From positions 1 to 51,250 of the forward strand of contig RPOS01000018.1 in the NCBI GenBank assembly GCA_003820635.1: DNA of 51,250 bases. Direction: 5' to 3'. Origin of the DNA: Verrucomicrobiaceae bacterium (GTDB lineage: Bacteria; Verrucomicrobiota; Verrucomicrobiae; Verrucomicrobiales; Akkermansiaceae). Below the pieces are notes generated by a model that saw only the letters and a list, made by a program, of their open reading frames with translations, was not told the origin of the DNA and did not search any database. Shown here one piece after another: positions 16,755 to 25,323 of this stretch. How positions within the stretch are numbered: the stretch's first letter is position 1; each line of letters starts with the position of its first letter. A program made the position numbers and the translations under genes.

Positions 16755-18002
16755 ATGAACGAACGACGCGTCGTGATCACCGGCATCGGTTGCGTTTCCC
16801 CCTTGGGCAACGATTTGACCACCACATGGGAAGGCATGAAAGCGGGCCGCAGCGGCATCGCAAGGATCACGCAGCTCGATCCGGAGCCCTTCGAATGCAA
16901 GATCGCCGGGGAGGTGAAAAACTTCGAGCCGGACGGTTATTTCGGCGTTCCCAAGGACTCGCGGCGTGCGGACCGCTACGTGCAGTTCGCCGTGGCAGGC
17001 GCGAAAATGGCGGTCGAGGATTCCGGGCTGGACGTATCCAAGATCGATCCGCGGCGCTTCGGCGTGATGGTCGGCAGCGGCATCGGCGGCCTGGCCACTC
17101 TGGAGCGCGAGCACGCCACCTACCTGACCAAGGGGCCCAAGCGCGTTTCGCCGTTCACCATCCCGATGATGATTTCCAACATCGCCAGCGGCATCATTTC
17201 CATGGAGTTCGGCCTCAAGGGCCCGAACATGGTCATCGTCACCGCCTGCGCCACTTCCAACCACAACATCGGCGAAGCCTGGCGCATCATCAAATTCGGC
17301 GATGCCGACGGCTTCATCTGCGGCGGTGCCGAAGCCACCATCCTGCCGATGGGGCTCTGCGGCTTCGCCAACATGAAGGCGCTCAGCACCCGTAACGACG
17401 AGCCGGAAAAAGCATCGCGCCCGTTCGATAAAAACCGCGACGGCTTCGTGATGGGCGAGGGCTCCGGCGTGCTCGTCATCGAGGAGCTCGAACACGCGAA
17501 AAAACGCGGTGCGAAGATTTACGCCGAGCTCATCGGCTACGGCATCAGCGCGGATGCCTATCACCTCAGCGCGCCCTCGCCCGATGGCAGCGGCCCGGCT
17601 TATGCCATCGAAATGGCGCTGCGCCACGGCAGGAAAAACCCGACCGATGTCGATTACCTCAACGCCCACGCCACCTCCACCGGCCTCGGCGACATCGCGG
17701 AAACCAAGGCGATCAAGCTGGCTTTCGGCGATCACGTGAAGAACGGCCTGATGGTCAGCTCCACCAAGTCGATGACCGGCCACATGCTCGGCGCGGCTGG
17801 CGGCATCGAGCTCATCGCCAGCGTCATGGCCATCAAGGACGGCATCGTGCCGCCGACGATCAACGTGGACGACCAGGATCCCGAGTGCGATCTCGACGTG
17901 GTGCCGAACGTCGCCCGCGAAGCGGATGTGAAAGTCGCCCTGAGCAACAGCTTCGGCTTCGGTGGCCACAACGCTTCGGTGCTCGTCGGCAAGTTCGAGT
18001 AA
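16755..18002 (+). CDS. fabF: Beta-ketoacyl-ACP synthase II
   Basis: This 415-residue cytosolic condensing enzyme elongates acyl-ACP with malonyl-ACP in type II fatty acid synthesis. The catalytic triad is visible: Cys165 in VTACATSN, His305 in NAHATST, and a second His in KSMTGHMLGAAGG. VVITGIGCVSPLG is the classic N-terminus and NSFGFGGHNAS the C-terminal glycine-rich motif. ATG 16755 is chosen over an upstream in-frame start at 16713, which falls inside the putative -35. The thioesterase gene follows by 4 bases. No acpP or other fab genes are in the window. Confidence 0.95.
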   Translation: MNERRVVITGIGCVSPLGNDLTTTWEGMKAGRSGIARITQLDPEPFECKIAGEVKNFEPDGYFGVPKDSRRADRYVQFAVAGAKMAVEDSGLDVSKIDPRRFGVMVGSGIGGLATLEREHATYLTKGPKRVSPFTIPMMISNIASGIISMEFGLKGPNMVIVTACATSNHNIGEAWRIIKFGDADGFICGGAEATILPMGLCGFANMKALSTRNDEPEKASRPFDKNRDGFVMGEGSGVLVIEELEHAKKRGAKIYAELIGYGISADAYHLSAPSPDGSGPAYAIEMALRHGRKNPTDVDYLNAHATSTGLGDIAETKAIKLAFGDHVKNGLMVSSTKSMTGHMLGAAGGIELIASVMAIKDGIVPPTINVDDQDPECDLDVVPNVAREADVKVALSNSFGFGGHNASVLVGKFE

Positions 18003-18006
18003 CGCG

Positions 18007-18411
18007 ATGGATGCCCCGCTCCACCGCCACGCCTGCGAGGTCGCCTTCGGCGATACCGACGCCAGCGGCTGGATGCACTTTCCCAACATCTTCCGCTACT
18101 TCGAGGAGGCGGAGCACGCGTTTCTCAAATCCCGTGGCATCCTGGTGTTCGGCCGCGAGCAAGGCGGCTGGCCGCGGGTGAAGGTCTCCTGCGATTACAA
18201 GCGCCCACTGCTCACCGGCGAGCGGATCGAGGTCCTGTTGGAAATTTCGCGCATCGGAGCCTCGTCGCTAACCTGGAATTTCGAAGTTCTAACAGCCGCC
18301 GGGGAGCTCGCCGCCTTCGGCAGTGTCACCACCGTGCGCGTGAACCATGAGGGAAAACCTCAACTCATCACGGACGCCGAGCGCGCGGCGCTGGCAGGCA
18401 GGACCGCTTGA
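18007..18411 (+). CDS. Hotdog-fold acyl-CoA/acyl-ACP thioesterase (YbgC-like)
   Basis: This 134-residue protein has the 4-hydroxybenzoyl-CoA thioesterase pattern: an early DTDASGWMHFPNIFRYFEEAE word, where the Asp and the following residues form the active site, then the YKRPL strand and an SSLTWNFEV strand. The gene begins 4 bases after the fabF stop and is surely co-transcribed with it, which suggests acyl-ACP or acyl-CoA hydrolysis. Substrate preference cannot be read from the sequence. A CTAACAG heptamer lies at 18289-18295, encoding Leu-Thr with a CTA codon. Confidence 0.82.
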   Translation: MDAPLHRHACEVAFGDTDASGWMHFPNIFRYFEEAEHAFLKSRGILVFGREQGGWPRVKVSCDYKRPLLTGERIEVLLEISRIGASSLTWNFEVLTAAGELAAFGSVTTVRVNHEGKPQLITDAERAALAGRTA

Positions 18412-18479
18412 TTGCTTCATCCATTGGCGGGTTTTCCAAGGCTGGAAGTTTGAGGTTCACAAGGGTCTTGTCATGATGT

Positions 18480-18875
18480 TTGAATGCCGAAGTGGACGCT
18501 CATCTGAATCTTGTGGCGGCGTGGATTGGCTTTCTCGCCGGAGTCATTTCGGGAATCGTGCCGGGACTGTTGTTTCATGGTGAGGAGTGGATGGGCGGCT
18601 ACGGCTCATGGCGGCGGCGGCTGACGCGCCTCGGCCACATCTCGTTCTTCGGAATCGGGTTTCTCAACCTCGCGTTCGCGCTGAGCGTGCGTTCGCTCGG
18701 ACTCGAGGGTGGCCTCGCCCTGGCCTCCGGACTTTTCATCACGGGCGCGGTGAGCATGCCGCTGCTCTGCTACCTATCCGCTTGGAAGAAGTCGTTCCGG
18801 CATTTGTTCTTCATCCCCGTGGTGTCACTTGCGGGAGCCATCTCAATCACCCTTTGGAAAATCTGGCCGTCATGA
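18480..18875 (+). CDS. Small four-helix membrane protein, first gene of the B12-radical SAM operon
   Basis: The product is up to 131 residues with about four hydrophobic helices (near 11-32, 50-71, 76-97 and 105-127) and a basic loop GGYGSWRRRLTRLGH between the first two. There is no in-frame ATG. The start is either TTG 18480 or GTG 18492. The stop TGA overlaps the ATG of the radical SAM gene, so the two are coupled. No family is recognised. It may be a membrane partner for the product of the enzyme next door. Confidence 0.65.
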   Translation: MNAEVDAHLNLVAAWIGFLAGVISGIVPGLLFHGEEWMGGYGSWRRRLTRLGHISFFGIGFLNLAFALSVRSLGLEGGLALASGLFITGAVSMPLLCYLSAWKKSFRHLFFIPVVSLAGAISITLWKIWPS

Positions 18876-20194
18876 AAATCGCCCTCATCGCGATGAGCGG
18901 CATCCGTGCCTGCGATGCCGAGTTGCTGCACCTCGGTCTGACGCTGCCTGGCTTTGTCGAACGCAGCAAAACCATCGCCTCCCTGCCCAGCCTCGGCCTG
19001 CTCACCCTCGCCGGTATGACGCCGCCCGAGCATGAGGTCGCCTACATCGAGATCAGCGACATCCGGGAAATGAAATCTCTGCCCACAGGCTTCGACCTCG
19101 TCGCCATCTCCAGTTTCAGCGCGCAGATCAACGAGGCTTACGAACTGGCCGACCGCTACCGCGAGGCCGGCATCCGCTCGGTGATCGGCGGACTGCATGT
19201 GAGCATGCTGCCGGATGAGGCCGCACTGCATTGCGACGCGGTGGTGATCGGCGAGGGCGAGTCGGTCTGGCTGCAAGTGCTGGAGGATGCGGCCAACGGC
19301 GTGCTCAAGCGCCGCTATGGCTCGCTCGAAAGCGGGTTCGATCTCGCCGACGCACCAATGCCCGCGTTTCACCTGCTCGACCTTTCCAAATACAATCGTC
19401 TCACCGTGCAGACCAGCCGCGGATGCCCGCACCGCTGCGAGTTCTGTGCCAGTTCCATTTTGCTCACCCGCCATTACAAGCAGAAGCCGGTGGAGAAGGT
19501 GCTCGCGGAGATCGACCGCATCCAGTCGCTGTGGAAACGCCCATTCATCGAGTTCGCGGATGACAACAGTTTCGTCAATCACCGCTACTGGAAGGAACTG
19601 CTGCCGCATTTGTCAGGCCGCAAGCTGCGGTGGTTCGCTGAGACCGACATCGCCGTCGCCGACGATGATGAAATGCTCGACTTGATGCGCGAGAGCGGCT
19701 GCGCTCAAGTGCTCATCGGCTTGGAAAGCCCGGTCGATGAGGGCCTGCATGGACTTGAAATGAAAAACGATTGGAAGCTTCGCAAGCTGCCCCGCTACCG
19801 CGAAGCCATCCGCAAGATCCAGTCGCACGGCATCACCGTGAACGGTTGCTTCATCATCGGCCTCGATGGCCACACGCCACGGATCTTCGATGATGTGTTC
19901 AACTTCGTCCGGGAAACCGAACTCTACGAAGTGCAGGTCACCATCCTCACTCCCTTCCCCGGCACGCCGCTTTACGCGCGGCTGGAAAACGAGGGCCGCC
20001 TGTTGGAACCCGGCAACTGGAAGAAGTGCACGCTTTTTGATATCAACTACCGCCCGGCCAACATGACCGTCGAGGAATTGCACAGCGGCTTCCTCGATCT
20101 GGTCCAGCGCCTCTACAGCGACGAGCTCACCGCCTGGCGGCGCGCCACTTTTCGCAAACGCTACAAAGAATCCATCCACCCGAAGGCATCATGA
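18872..20194 (+). CDS. B12-binding-domain radical SAM protein
   Basis: The product is 440 residues. An N-terminal Rossmann-like cobalamin-binding domain covers about residues 1-140 (with VIGGLHVSMLPDEA near 107-120). A radical SAM domain follows with Cys185-x3-Cys189-x2-Cys192 (CPHRCEFC) and a C-terminal extension. This arrangement is that of class B radical SAM methyltransferases and cyclases such as HpnP and BchE, which modify unactivated carbons on lipids, hopanoids or cofactors. The GLHV word replaces the DxHxxG motif that holds cobalamin from below, so base-off binding through His is uncertain. The gene is flanked by two small membrane proteins with ATGA overlaps on both sides, which suggests a membrane lipid substrate. 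Confidence 0.82.
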   Translation: MKIALIAMSGIRACDAELLHLGLTLPGFVERSKTIASLPSLGLLTLAGMTPPEHEVAYIEISDIREMKSLPTGFDLVAISSFSAQINEAYELADRYREAGIRSVIGGLHVSMLPDEAALHCDAVVIGEGESVWLQVLEDAANGVLKRRYGSLESGFDLADAPMPAFHLLDLSKYNRLTVQTSRGCPHRCEFCASSILLTRHYKQKPVEKVLAEIDRIQSLWKRPFIEFADDNSFVNHRYWKELLPHLSGRKLRWFAETDIAVADDDEMLDLMRESGCAQVLIGLESPVDEGLHGLEMKNDWKLRKLPRYREAIRKIQSHGITVNGCFIIGLDGHTPRIFDDVFNFVRETELYEVQVTILTPFPGTPLYARLENEGRLLEPGNWKKCTLFDINYRPANMTVEELHSGFLDLVQRLYSDELTAWRRATFRKRYKESIHPKAS

Positions 20195-20580
20195 AGACCC
20201 TCATCAAAGTCCTTTTCATCATCGCCGCCCTTTATGACGGCATCCTCGGCATCGTCTTCTTATGCGCGCCGGGCCGCGTTTTCGAGGCCTATGGAACAAC
20301 CCCGCCCAATCATCCGGGATATGTGCAGTTCCCGGCCGCCCTTCTCATCATCTTCGCGATCATGTTTGCGATGATCGCACGCGATCCGGTGAACAACCGC
20401 CGCCTGATTCCCTATGGCATCCTGCTCAAGCTTTCCTATTGCGGAATCGTCTTATTGCACTGGTTGGACGGCGGCATTCCCGGCATGTGGAAACCCTTCG
20501 CCATCTTTGATTTGGTCTTTCTCGTCCTTTTCGCCTTGGCATTTGCCGCTCTCGGAAAATCCACAGCCAAAGCGGAATAA
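20191..20580 (+). CDS. Small four-helix membrane protein, last gene of the B12-radical SAM operon
   Basis: The product is 129 residues, beginning MKTLIKVLFIIAALYDG, with four hydrophobic segments near 4-26, 46-64, 76-93 and 101-122. The ATG overlaps the stop of the radical SAM gene by 4 bases. It resembles small DoxX/DUF-type membrane proteins in size and helix spacing but has no diagnostic motif. The base composition looks slightly lower in GC than its neighbours, with several TTA and TTG codons. Confidence 0.7.
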   Translation: MKTLIKVLFIIAALYDGILGIVFLCAPGRVFEAYGTTPPNHPGYVQFPAALLIIFAIMFAMIARDPVNNRRLIPYGILLKLSYCGIVLLHWLDGGIPGMWKPFAIFDLVFLVLFALAFAALGKSTAKAE

Positions 20581-20597
20581 ATTTCGTAATCCAACCC

Positions 20598-21281
20598 ATG
20601 GAAACCACCGGCCGCGTCGTCTTCGTCCCCACGCCCATCGGCAACCTTGGCGATATCACGCTGCGGGCCTTGGAGATTTTGAAAAGCGCGGACCGCATTG
20701 CCTGCGAGGACACGCGCCACTCGGGCCCGCTGCTGGCGCATCACGGGATTTCCGGCAAGCCGCTCGTAGCCCTGCATGAGCACAACGAGGCGCGCCGCGC
20801 GCCGGAGCTTGTCGCCGCCGCCCGCGCCGGGGAAACCATCGCCGTCATCAGCGATGCGGGCATGCCCGGCATCTCGGATCCCGGCTACCGGCTGGTACAG
20901 GCCTGCATCGAGACCGGCACGCCGTTTGAAGTGCTGCCCGGCCCCTCGGCGGTCATCACCGCGCTGATCGGCTCCGGGTTTCCCTGCCATGCCTTCCGCT
21001 TCGGCGGCTTTCTCTCGGTGGAATCCGGCAAGCGCCGCAGCACACTGGCAGCCGCACTAGAAGCCGGCGAGACCGGCATTTTCTTCGAGTCCCCGCACCG
21101 CTTGCTCTCCACGCTGGAGATTCTAACTGAAATTGATTCCGCCGCACGGGTCTGCGTCGCCCGCGAGTTGACCAAGAAATTCGAGACTTATCATCGCGGC
21201 AGCGCGGCGGAAGTGCTCGCCCATTTCCAAACGCATCCGCCGAAGGGCGAGATCGTGCTGCTGGTCCACGCCGGGCAATGA
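20598..21281 (+). CDS. rsmI: 16S rRNA 2'-O-ribose C1402 methyltransferase RsmI
   Basis: This 227-residue tetrapyrrole-methylase-fold enzyme methylates the 2'-hydroxyl of C1402 in 16S rRNA. VPTPIGNLGDIT at the N-terminus and CEDTRHSG, ISDAGMPGISDPG, LPGPSA and FFESPHR are all signature words in the right order. The length is shorter than in E. coli (286 residues) because the C-terminal extension is absent. It starts 17 bases after the previous gene and could be read through from the radical SAM operon. It is convergent with trpC, and the two stops are 4 bases apart. Confidence 0.94.
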   Translation: METTGRVVFVPTPIGNLGDITLRALEILKSADRIACEDTRHSGPLLAHHGISGKPLVALHEHNEARRAPELVAAARAGETIAVISDAGMPGISDPGYRLVQACIETGTPFEVLPGPSAVITALIGSGFPCHAFRFGGFLSVESGKRRSTLAAALEAGETGIFFESPHRLLSTLEILTEIDSAARVCVARELTKKFETYHRGSAAEVLAHFQTHPPKGEIVLLVHAGQ

Positions 21282-21285
21282 ACCA

Positions 21286-22074
21286 TCACGCAAGCTCCAG
21301 CGCCAGATAGGCTTCGATTTCCCGCGATGGATCGTGGGCGCGCATCAGCGCCTCGCCGATGAGCACGGCATTGGCACCGGCCTCGAGCACGCGCATCGCG
21401 TCCGCCGGGCTCTTGATGCCGCTTTCGGAAACCAACAGCACATCGTCCGGCACTTCCTCGGCGAGTTGCTCGGTGGTGGCCAGATCCACTTCGAAGGTCT
21501 TGAGGTTGCGGTTGTTCACGCCGATGAGATCCGCGCCGAGCTCGAGCGCGCGCTCCATTTCGCGGAGATCGTGCACTTCCACGAGCACGTCGAGCATGAA
21601 GCCCTTCGCCTCATCGTAGAGGCGGCGCAGCGTTTCATCATCCAGCGCGGCGACGATAAGGAGGATGGCATCCGCGCCGGAGACGGCGGCTTCGTGGATC
21701 TGCACCTCGTGGATGGTGAAATCCTTCCTCAACAACGGCGCGGAGGAAAATTTGGAAATTTGCGTGAGATAACTCAGCGAGCCTTGGAAATATTTTTCAT
21801 CGGTGAGAATCGAGAGGCAGGACGCGCCGCCTTCCAGATAGCGCTTCGCCTGGCGGACAGGATCGAAGTCCGGATCGATGAGGCCGACGGAGGGCGAGGC
21901 CTTCTTGACCTCCGCGATCACGCCGAGGCGGCCGGGCCCGCGGTCGATGGCGGCGCGGAAGCCGCCGAAGTCGTTGCGCTGCAGGGCGGCGGCGCGGAGC
22001 AGGGCGGCGCGCGGCATGAGGGCTTCCACTTCGAGGCGCTTGGTGGCGATGATTTCTGCGAGTTTGTCGGACAT
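21286..22074 (-). CDS. trpC: Indole-3-glycerol phosphate synthase
   Basis: This 262-residue TIM-barrel enzyme of tryptophan synthesis converts CdRP to indole-3-glycerol phosphate. The signature words EVKKASPS, RKDFTIHEVQIHEA, IGVNNRNLKTFEVDL and VSESGIKSPAD are present, covering the catalytic Lys and Glu positions. The start MSDKLAEIIATK at 22074 gives the usual length. The frame is open to 22173 but that extension carries no family sequence. No other trp genes are nearby, so the pathway is scattered in this genome. Confidence 0.95.
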   Translation of the reverse strand: MSDKLAEIIATKRLEVEALMPRAALLRAAALQRNDFGGFRAAIDRGPGRLGVIAEVKKASPSVGLIDPDFDPVRQAKRYLEGGASCLSILTDEKYFQGSLSYLTQISKFSSAPLLRKDFTIHEVQIHEAAVSGADAILLIVAALDDETLRRLYDEAKGFMLDVLVEVHDLREMERALELGADLIGVNNRNLKTFEVDLATTEQLAEEVPDDVLLVSESGIKSPADAMRVLEAGANAVLIGEALMRAHDPSREIEAYLALELA

Positions 22075-22137
22075 GGCGTGCGGCGAAAGGAAGGCAGAGG
22101 CAGAGGCTCCGGGCACGGAAATTTTGAAAATTTTGGC

Positions 22138-22165
22138 TTGCCGGTCATTGGTCCCGGTGTAGAAA
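22138..22165 (+). promoter_or_regulatory. Probable promoter of the tRNA-Gly/prmA unit
   Basis: TTGCCG at 22138-22143 and TAGAAA at 22160-22165 are 16 bases apart, 20 bases before the mature tRNA start. It is valuable because the downstream product is an RNA, so the position of the promoter is constrained independently of any start codon. Confidence 0.5.
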
Positions 22166-22185
22166 GCGCCCACGCGTTTCGCGAC

Positions 22186-22260
22186 GCGGGCGTAGCTCAG
22201 TGGTAGAGCGCCACCTTGCCAAGGTGGATGTCGTGAGTTCGAATCTCATCGCCCGCTCCA
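22186..22260 (+). tRNA. tRNA-Gly (anticodon GCC)
   Basis: The 75-base gene folds as a standard cloverleaf. The acceptor stem GCGGGCG pairs with CGCCCGC at 22250-22256, and a T discriminator and an encoded CCA follow at 22257-22260. The anticodon stem CCACC/GGTGG encloses TTGCCAA with GCC at 22218-22220, and the T-arm contains GTTCGAATC. It decodes GGC and GGT, the main glycine codons in this GC-rich DNA. Confidence 0.97.
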
Positions 22261-22286
22261 TTTTTCCCCATTCCGGAGCAGCCATC

Positions 22287-23144
22287 ATGTTCGTCTGGTC
22301 CAAACTCTCCGCCGCGCAATGGATGGACGCGTGGGAGGAACGTTTTTCCGGGAACCCGAATCTCGTCATCGAGTATCTCAAAGGCGGGAAATCGATCCGC
22401 GTGCGGGTGTTCTGCCAGACGGAAAAGGATGCCCAGGCCATCGTTTCGCGCTTCGGCGGCACCTTCCGCAAGGTGGCGGGCGAGGAATGGAACAAGCCCG
22501 TCGCCCCGCCGCGGCCGCTGAAGGTGCGGGATGTTTTCCTGCTCACTGCGGAGACCCGGCCACGGGAGCTTGCCGCCTTGCGCAAGGCGCACCCGCAGCG
22601 CGAGCTCATCATGATCCCGCCGGAAATGGCCTTCGGCACCGGCGACCACGCCACCACCTCCACCTGCCTTCGCCTGCTGGTGGATGCCGCCCGCGAGCGC
22701 AAGGGCAGCACCTGGACCGTGGCCGATCTGGGCACCGGCACCGGCGTGCTGGCCATCGCCGCCCGCAAGCTCGGCGCGGGGGAAACTTTTGCCTGCGATT
22801 TCGATCCCTTCGCCGTGGCCGCCGCCGCCCGCAACGCCCGGCGCAACGGAACTCCGGAAATTCTAACAAGGGAACAGGACGTCCTGAAATGGAAGCCGCG
22901 CCAGAAGGGCTATGATGTGGTGCTGGCCAATTTGTTTTCCACCGTGCTCATCGAGGCCTGGCCGGTGATCGCGAAATCACTCGCGCCCGGCGGCGATCTC
23001 ATCGTTTCCGGCATCCTGCACAGCCAGGCGTGGGATGTCTTCACCGCGGCGGCGGCCAATGGCATCGGCTTCACCAAGGTCATCCGGAAAGGCAAGTGGG
23101 TCACCGCACGCGGCGGGCATTTTGCGGATCTCATCGAGCCCTGA
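22287..23144 (+). CDS. prmA: Ribosomal protein L11 methyltransferase PrmA
   Basis: This 285-residue SAM-dependent enzyme methylates lysines of ribosomal protein L11. MAFGTGDHATTSTCL, VADLGTGTGVLAIAA (SAM motif I), ACDFDPFAV and LANLFSTVL are the family motifs, the last being an NPPY-like variant. ATG 22287 lies 26 bases after the tRNA end with no visible promoter or Shine-Dalgarno sequence between, so tRNA-Gly and prmA are probably one transcript. The N-terminal substrate domain is present but short. Other small-molecule methyltransferases share motif I, but the FGTGDHATT word is specific enough. Confidence 0.9.
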   Translation: MFVWSKLSAAQWMDAWEERFSGNPNLVIEYLKGGKSIRVRVFCQTEKDAQAIVSRFGGTFRKVAGEEWNKPVAPPRPLKVRDVFLLTAETRPRELAALRKAHPQRELIMIPPEMAFGTGDHATTSTCLRLLVDAARERKGSTWTVADLGTGTGVLAIAARKLGAGETFACDFDPFAVAAAARNARRNGTPEILTREQDVLKWKPRQKGYDVVLANLFSTVLIEAWPVIAKSLAPGGDLIVSGILHSQAWDVFTAAAANGIGFTKVIRKGKWVTARGGHFADLIEP

Positions 23145-23171
23145 GCGCATTTTCTCCCCGTTTCTTCCTTC

Positions 23172-23200
23172 TTGCCCATCCAGCCCGCAGCCCCTAGCGT
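23172..23200 (+). promoter_or_regulatory. Probable promoter of cimA
   Basis: TTGCCC at 23172-23177 and TAGCGT at 23195-23200 are 17 bases apart. The ATG is 14 bases downstream of the second hexamer, leaving room for a leader of only a few bases. Confidence 0.5.
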
Positions 23201-23214
23201 CCGCCTCCCAAGCG

Positions 23215-24795
23215 ATGAGCGCCAAACCCGTATTTCTCTACGACACCACCCTGCGTGACGGCACCCAGGGCGAGGGCTTCCAGCTTTCCGGCCTCGACAA
23301 ACTGCGCATCGCCCGCCGGCTCGATGCGTTTGGTGTGGATTACATCGAAGGCGGCTGGCCCGGCTCCAACCCGAAGGACGTCGAATTTTTCCGCGAGGCG
23401 AAAAACCTCAAACTCAAGCACGCCAAGCTCGCCGCCTTCGGTTCGACCCGCCGCGCGGATGTCGCGGTGGAGGAAGATCCGCAGGTGCGCATGTTGCTGG
23501 AGGCGGAAACACCGGTTGTGACCATTTTCGGCAAGAGCTGGGAAATGCAGGTCACCGAAGTCCTGCGCACCACGGTGGAGGAAAACCGCGCGATGATCCG
23601 CGACACGGTGGCCCATTTGGTGAAGCACGGCCGCGAGGTGGTCTATGATGCCGAGCACTTTTTCGACGGCTACAAGGACTCGCCCGAGCACGCGCTCACC
23701 ACGCTCGAAGCCGCGGCCGAGGGCGGGGCGTCCTGCCTCGTGCTCTGCGACACCAACGGCGGCACGTTGCCTTCCGAGGTCATGCAGATCTGCCAAGCGG
23801 TGAAGGCGCGCATCCCCGGCACGCCCTTCGGCATCCACACTCACAACGATTGCGAACTCGGCGTCGCCAACGCCATCGTCGCCGTGAAAGCCGGAGCCTC
23901 GCAGATCCAGGGCACCATCAACGGCTACGGCGAGCGCACCGGAAACTGCAACCTCACCTCCGTGATCCCGATCCTCCAGTTGAAGATGGGCATCGAGGTG
24001 GTCCCGCAGCTTGAAATGCTACGAGATTTATCGTATTTCGTGGACGACGTTTCCAACAACCCGCACTTCGCCCGCGCGCCCTTTGTCGGCCGCACCGCCT
24101 TCGCCCACAAGGGCGGCATGCACGTCAACGCGGTGAAGAAACTCGCTCGCAGCTACGAGCACATCGAGCCCGCCAGCGTCGGCAACCAACAGAACATCCT
24201 GGTTTCCGAACTCAGCGGCCAGGACAACATCCTCATGCGCGCCGAACAACTCGGCCTGCCGCTCGAAAAAGGCTCCAAGGAGGCCAAGGCCGTGCTCAAG
24301 CGCGTCAAGGAACTCGAAAACGACGGCTATTCCTTCGAAGCCGCCGGTGGCACGCTGGAACTGCTGATCCGCCGCGAACTCGGCGATCACCAGAAACCCT
24401 TCGACCTCACCGAATACCACACCAGCTTCCGCAAATACAGCGACAGCCACCCGCCGGTCTGCGAGGCCACGGTCAAACTCGTCGTCAATGGCACGCCGGA
24501 ACTCACCGTAGCCGAGGGCCGCGGCGTGGTGAACTCGCTCGACCTCGCGCTGCGCAAGGCGCTGCTGCCATTCTATCCGGAAATCGCCAGCGTCTCGCTG
24601 GTCGATTACAAGGTGCGCATCATCGACGGCCACGACGCCACCGCCGCCAAGACCCGCGTGCTCATCGTTTCCAGCGATGGCGAGAACACCTGGGGCACCG
24701 TCGGCGTTTCCGAAAACATCATCGAGGCCAGCTGGCTCGCGCTCGTCGATGGCATCGACCTGTTCCTCCAGCGACAAAAGGCGGCAAAAGTCTGA
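23215..24795 (+). CDS. cimA: (R)-citramalate synthase
   Basis: This 526-residue enzyme of the 2-isopropylmalate synthase superfamily condenses pyruvate and acetyl-CoA to citramalate, the threonine-independent route to isoleucine. LYDTTLRDGTQGEG is the metal/substrate motif at the N-terminus, and IHTHNDCELGVANA contains the HxH metal ligands. The GTINGYGERTGN word, the linker region and a C-terminal LeuA-type regulatory domain of about 140 residues follow. The LRDGTQGE word and the overall length fit CimA rather than LeuA. No leucine leader peptide was seen upstream. Confidence 0.9.
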   Translation: MSAKPVFLYDTTLRDGTQGEGFQLSGLDKLRIARRLDAFGVDYIEGGWPGSNPKDVEFFREAKNLKLKHAKLAAFGSTRRADVAVEEDPQVRMLLEAETPVVTIFGKSWEMQVTEVLRTTVEENRAMIRDTVAHLVKHGREVVYDAEHFFDGYKDSPEHALTTLEAAAEGGASCLVLCDTNGGTLPSEVMQICQAVKARIPGTPFGIHTHNDCELGVANAIVAVKAGASQIQGTINGYGERTGNCNLTSVIPILQLKMGIEVVPQLEMLRDLSYFVDDVSNNPHFARAPFVGRTAFAHKGGMHVNAVKKLARSYEHIEPASVGNQQNILVSELSGQDNILMRAEQLGLPLEKGSKEAKAVLKRVKELENDGYSFEAAGGTLELLIRRELGDHQKPFDLTEYHTSFRKYSDSHPPVCEATVKLVVNGTPELTVAEGRGVVNSLDLALRKALLPFYPEIASVSLVDYKVRIIDGHDATAAKTRVLIVSSDGENTWGTVGVSENIIEASWLALVDGIDLFLQRQKAAKV

Positions 24796-24814
24796 TAGAG
24801 AGAGCGCCGCAGCC

Positions 24815-25185
24815 TCACTGCGTCACCTCCAGCGAGTCCACCGGCAGACGGACACAGGCCTTGGCGCGCAGCACGATGGCGTGCGGCCCGCCGCGCTCGA
24901 AGAAGGCGGGTCTCCGGTCACCACGGGGCCCAGCGCCTCCCAAATCTTGCCGCGGTCCTTCGAGCGGTGCAGCAAACAGCGCGCCTGCACCCGTTGTTCC
25001 ACCGGGCCATCTTGCAGATAGCCCTTCGGGTAATCCCCGCGAAGATAAAACGACGGATCGCCATACACCGGATGGCGCAACCAGTCATCGACATGGGCGG
25101 ACTCCGCAAAGTCGGTGGCCGCGGCGGACGGCATCAGCATCGCCACCGCGAGACTACCTAACAAGCGGGCGGCGGTGGTTTTCAT
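24815..25185 (-). pseudogene. Frameshifted small exported protein with an Asp-box
   Basis: Reading the minus strand from the ATG at 25185, the protein begins MKTTAARLLGSLAVAML with a signal peptide ending near SAAA. It continues to SKDRGKIW, which fits the Asp-box (S-x-D-x-G-x-x-W) of sialidase-like beta-propellers. The first frame then runs out into a low-complexity tail and stops at 24823. A different frame from about 24920 onward gives a sensible continuation (AFFERGGPHAIVLRAK and VRLPVDSLEVTQ) ending at 24815. A missing base, most simply in the run of four C near 24926 (minus-strand sense), would join the two into about 123 residues. It is therefore either a broken remnant of a larger exported glycosidase-like protein or a sequencing error. 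Confidence 0.6.
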
Positions 25186-25323
25186 CGACCGTTCCAAACC
25201 ATCCCCGGCACCCGGAAACCCAAAACGAAGCTGTCTGGCCATGCGCCTTGTGCGGACGATCCCGTTCATGCCGGCAAGCGGTTTGTCGGACTGCGGGCAG
25301 TCCCGGCGACTTCGAAACTTCCC

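Noticed and set aside
16629..18089. A 486-residue minus-strand frame opposite fabF
   Set aside because: The His/Asp/Val-rich mirror composition is typical of antisense frames in high-GC DNA; fabF carries all catalytic motifs.
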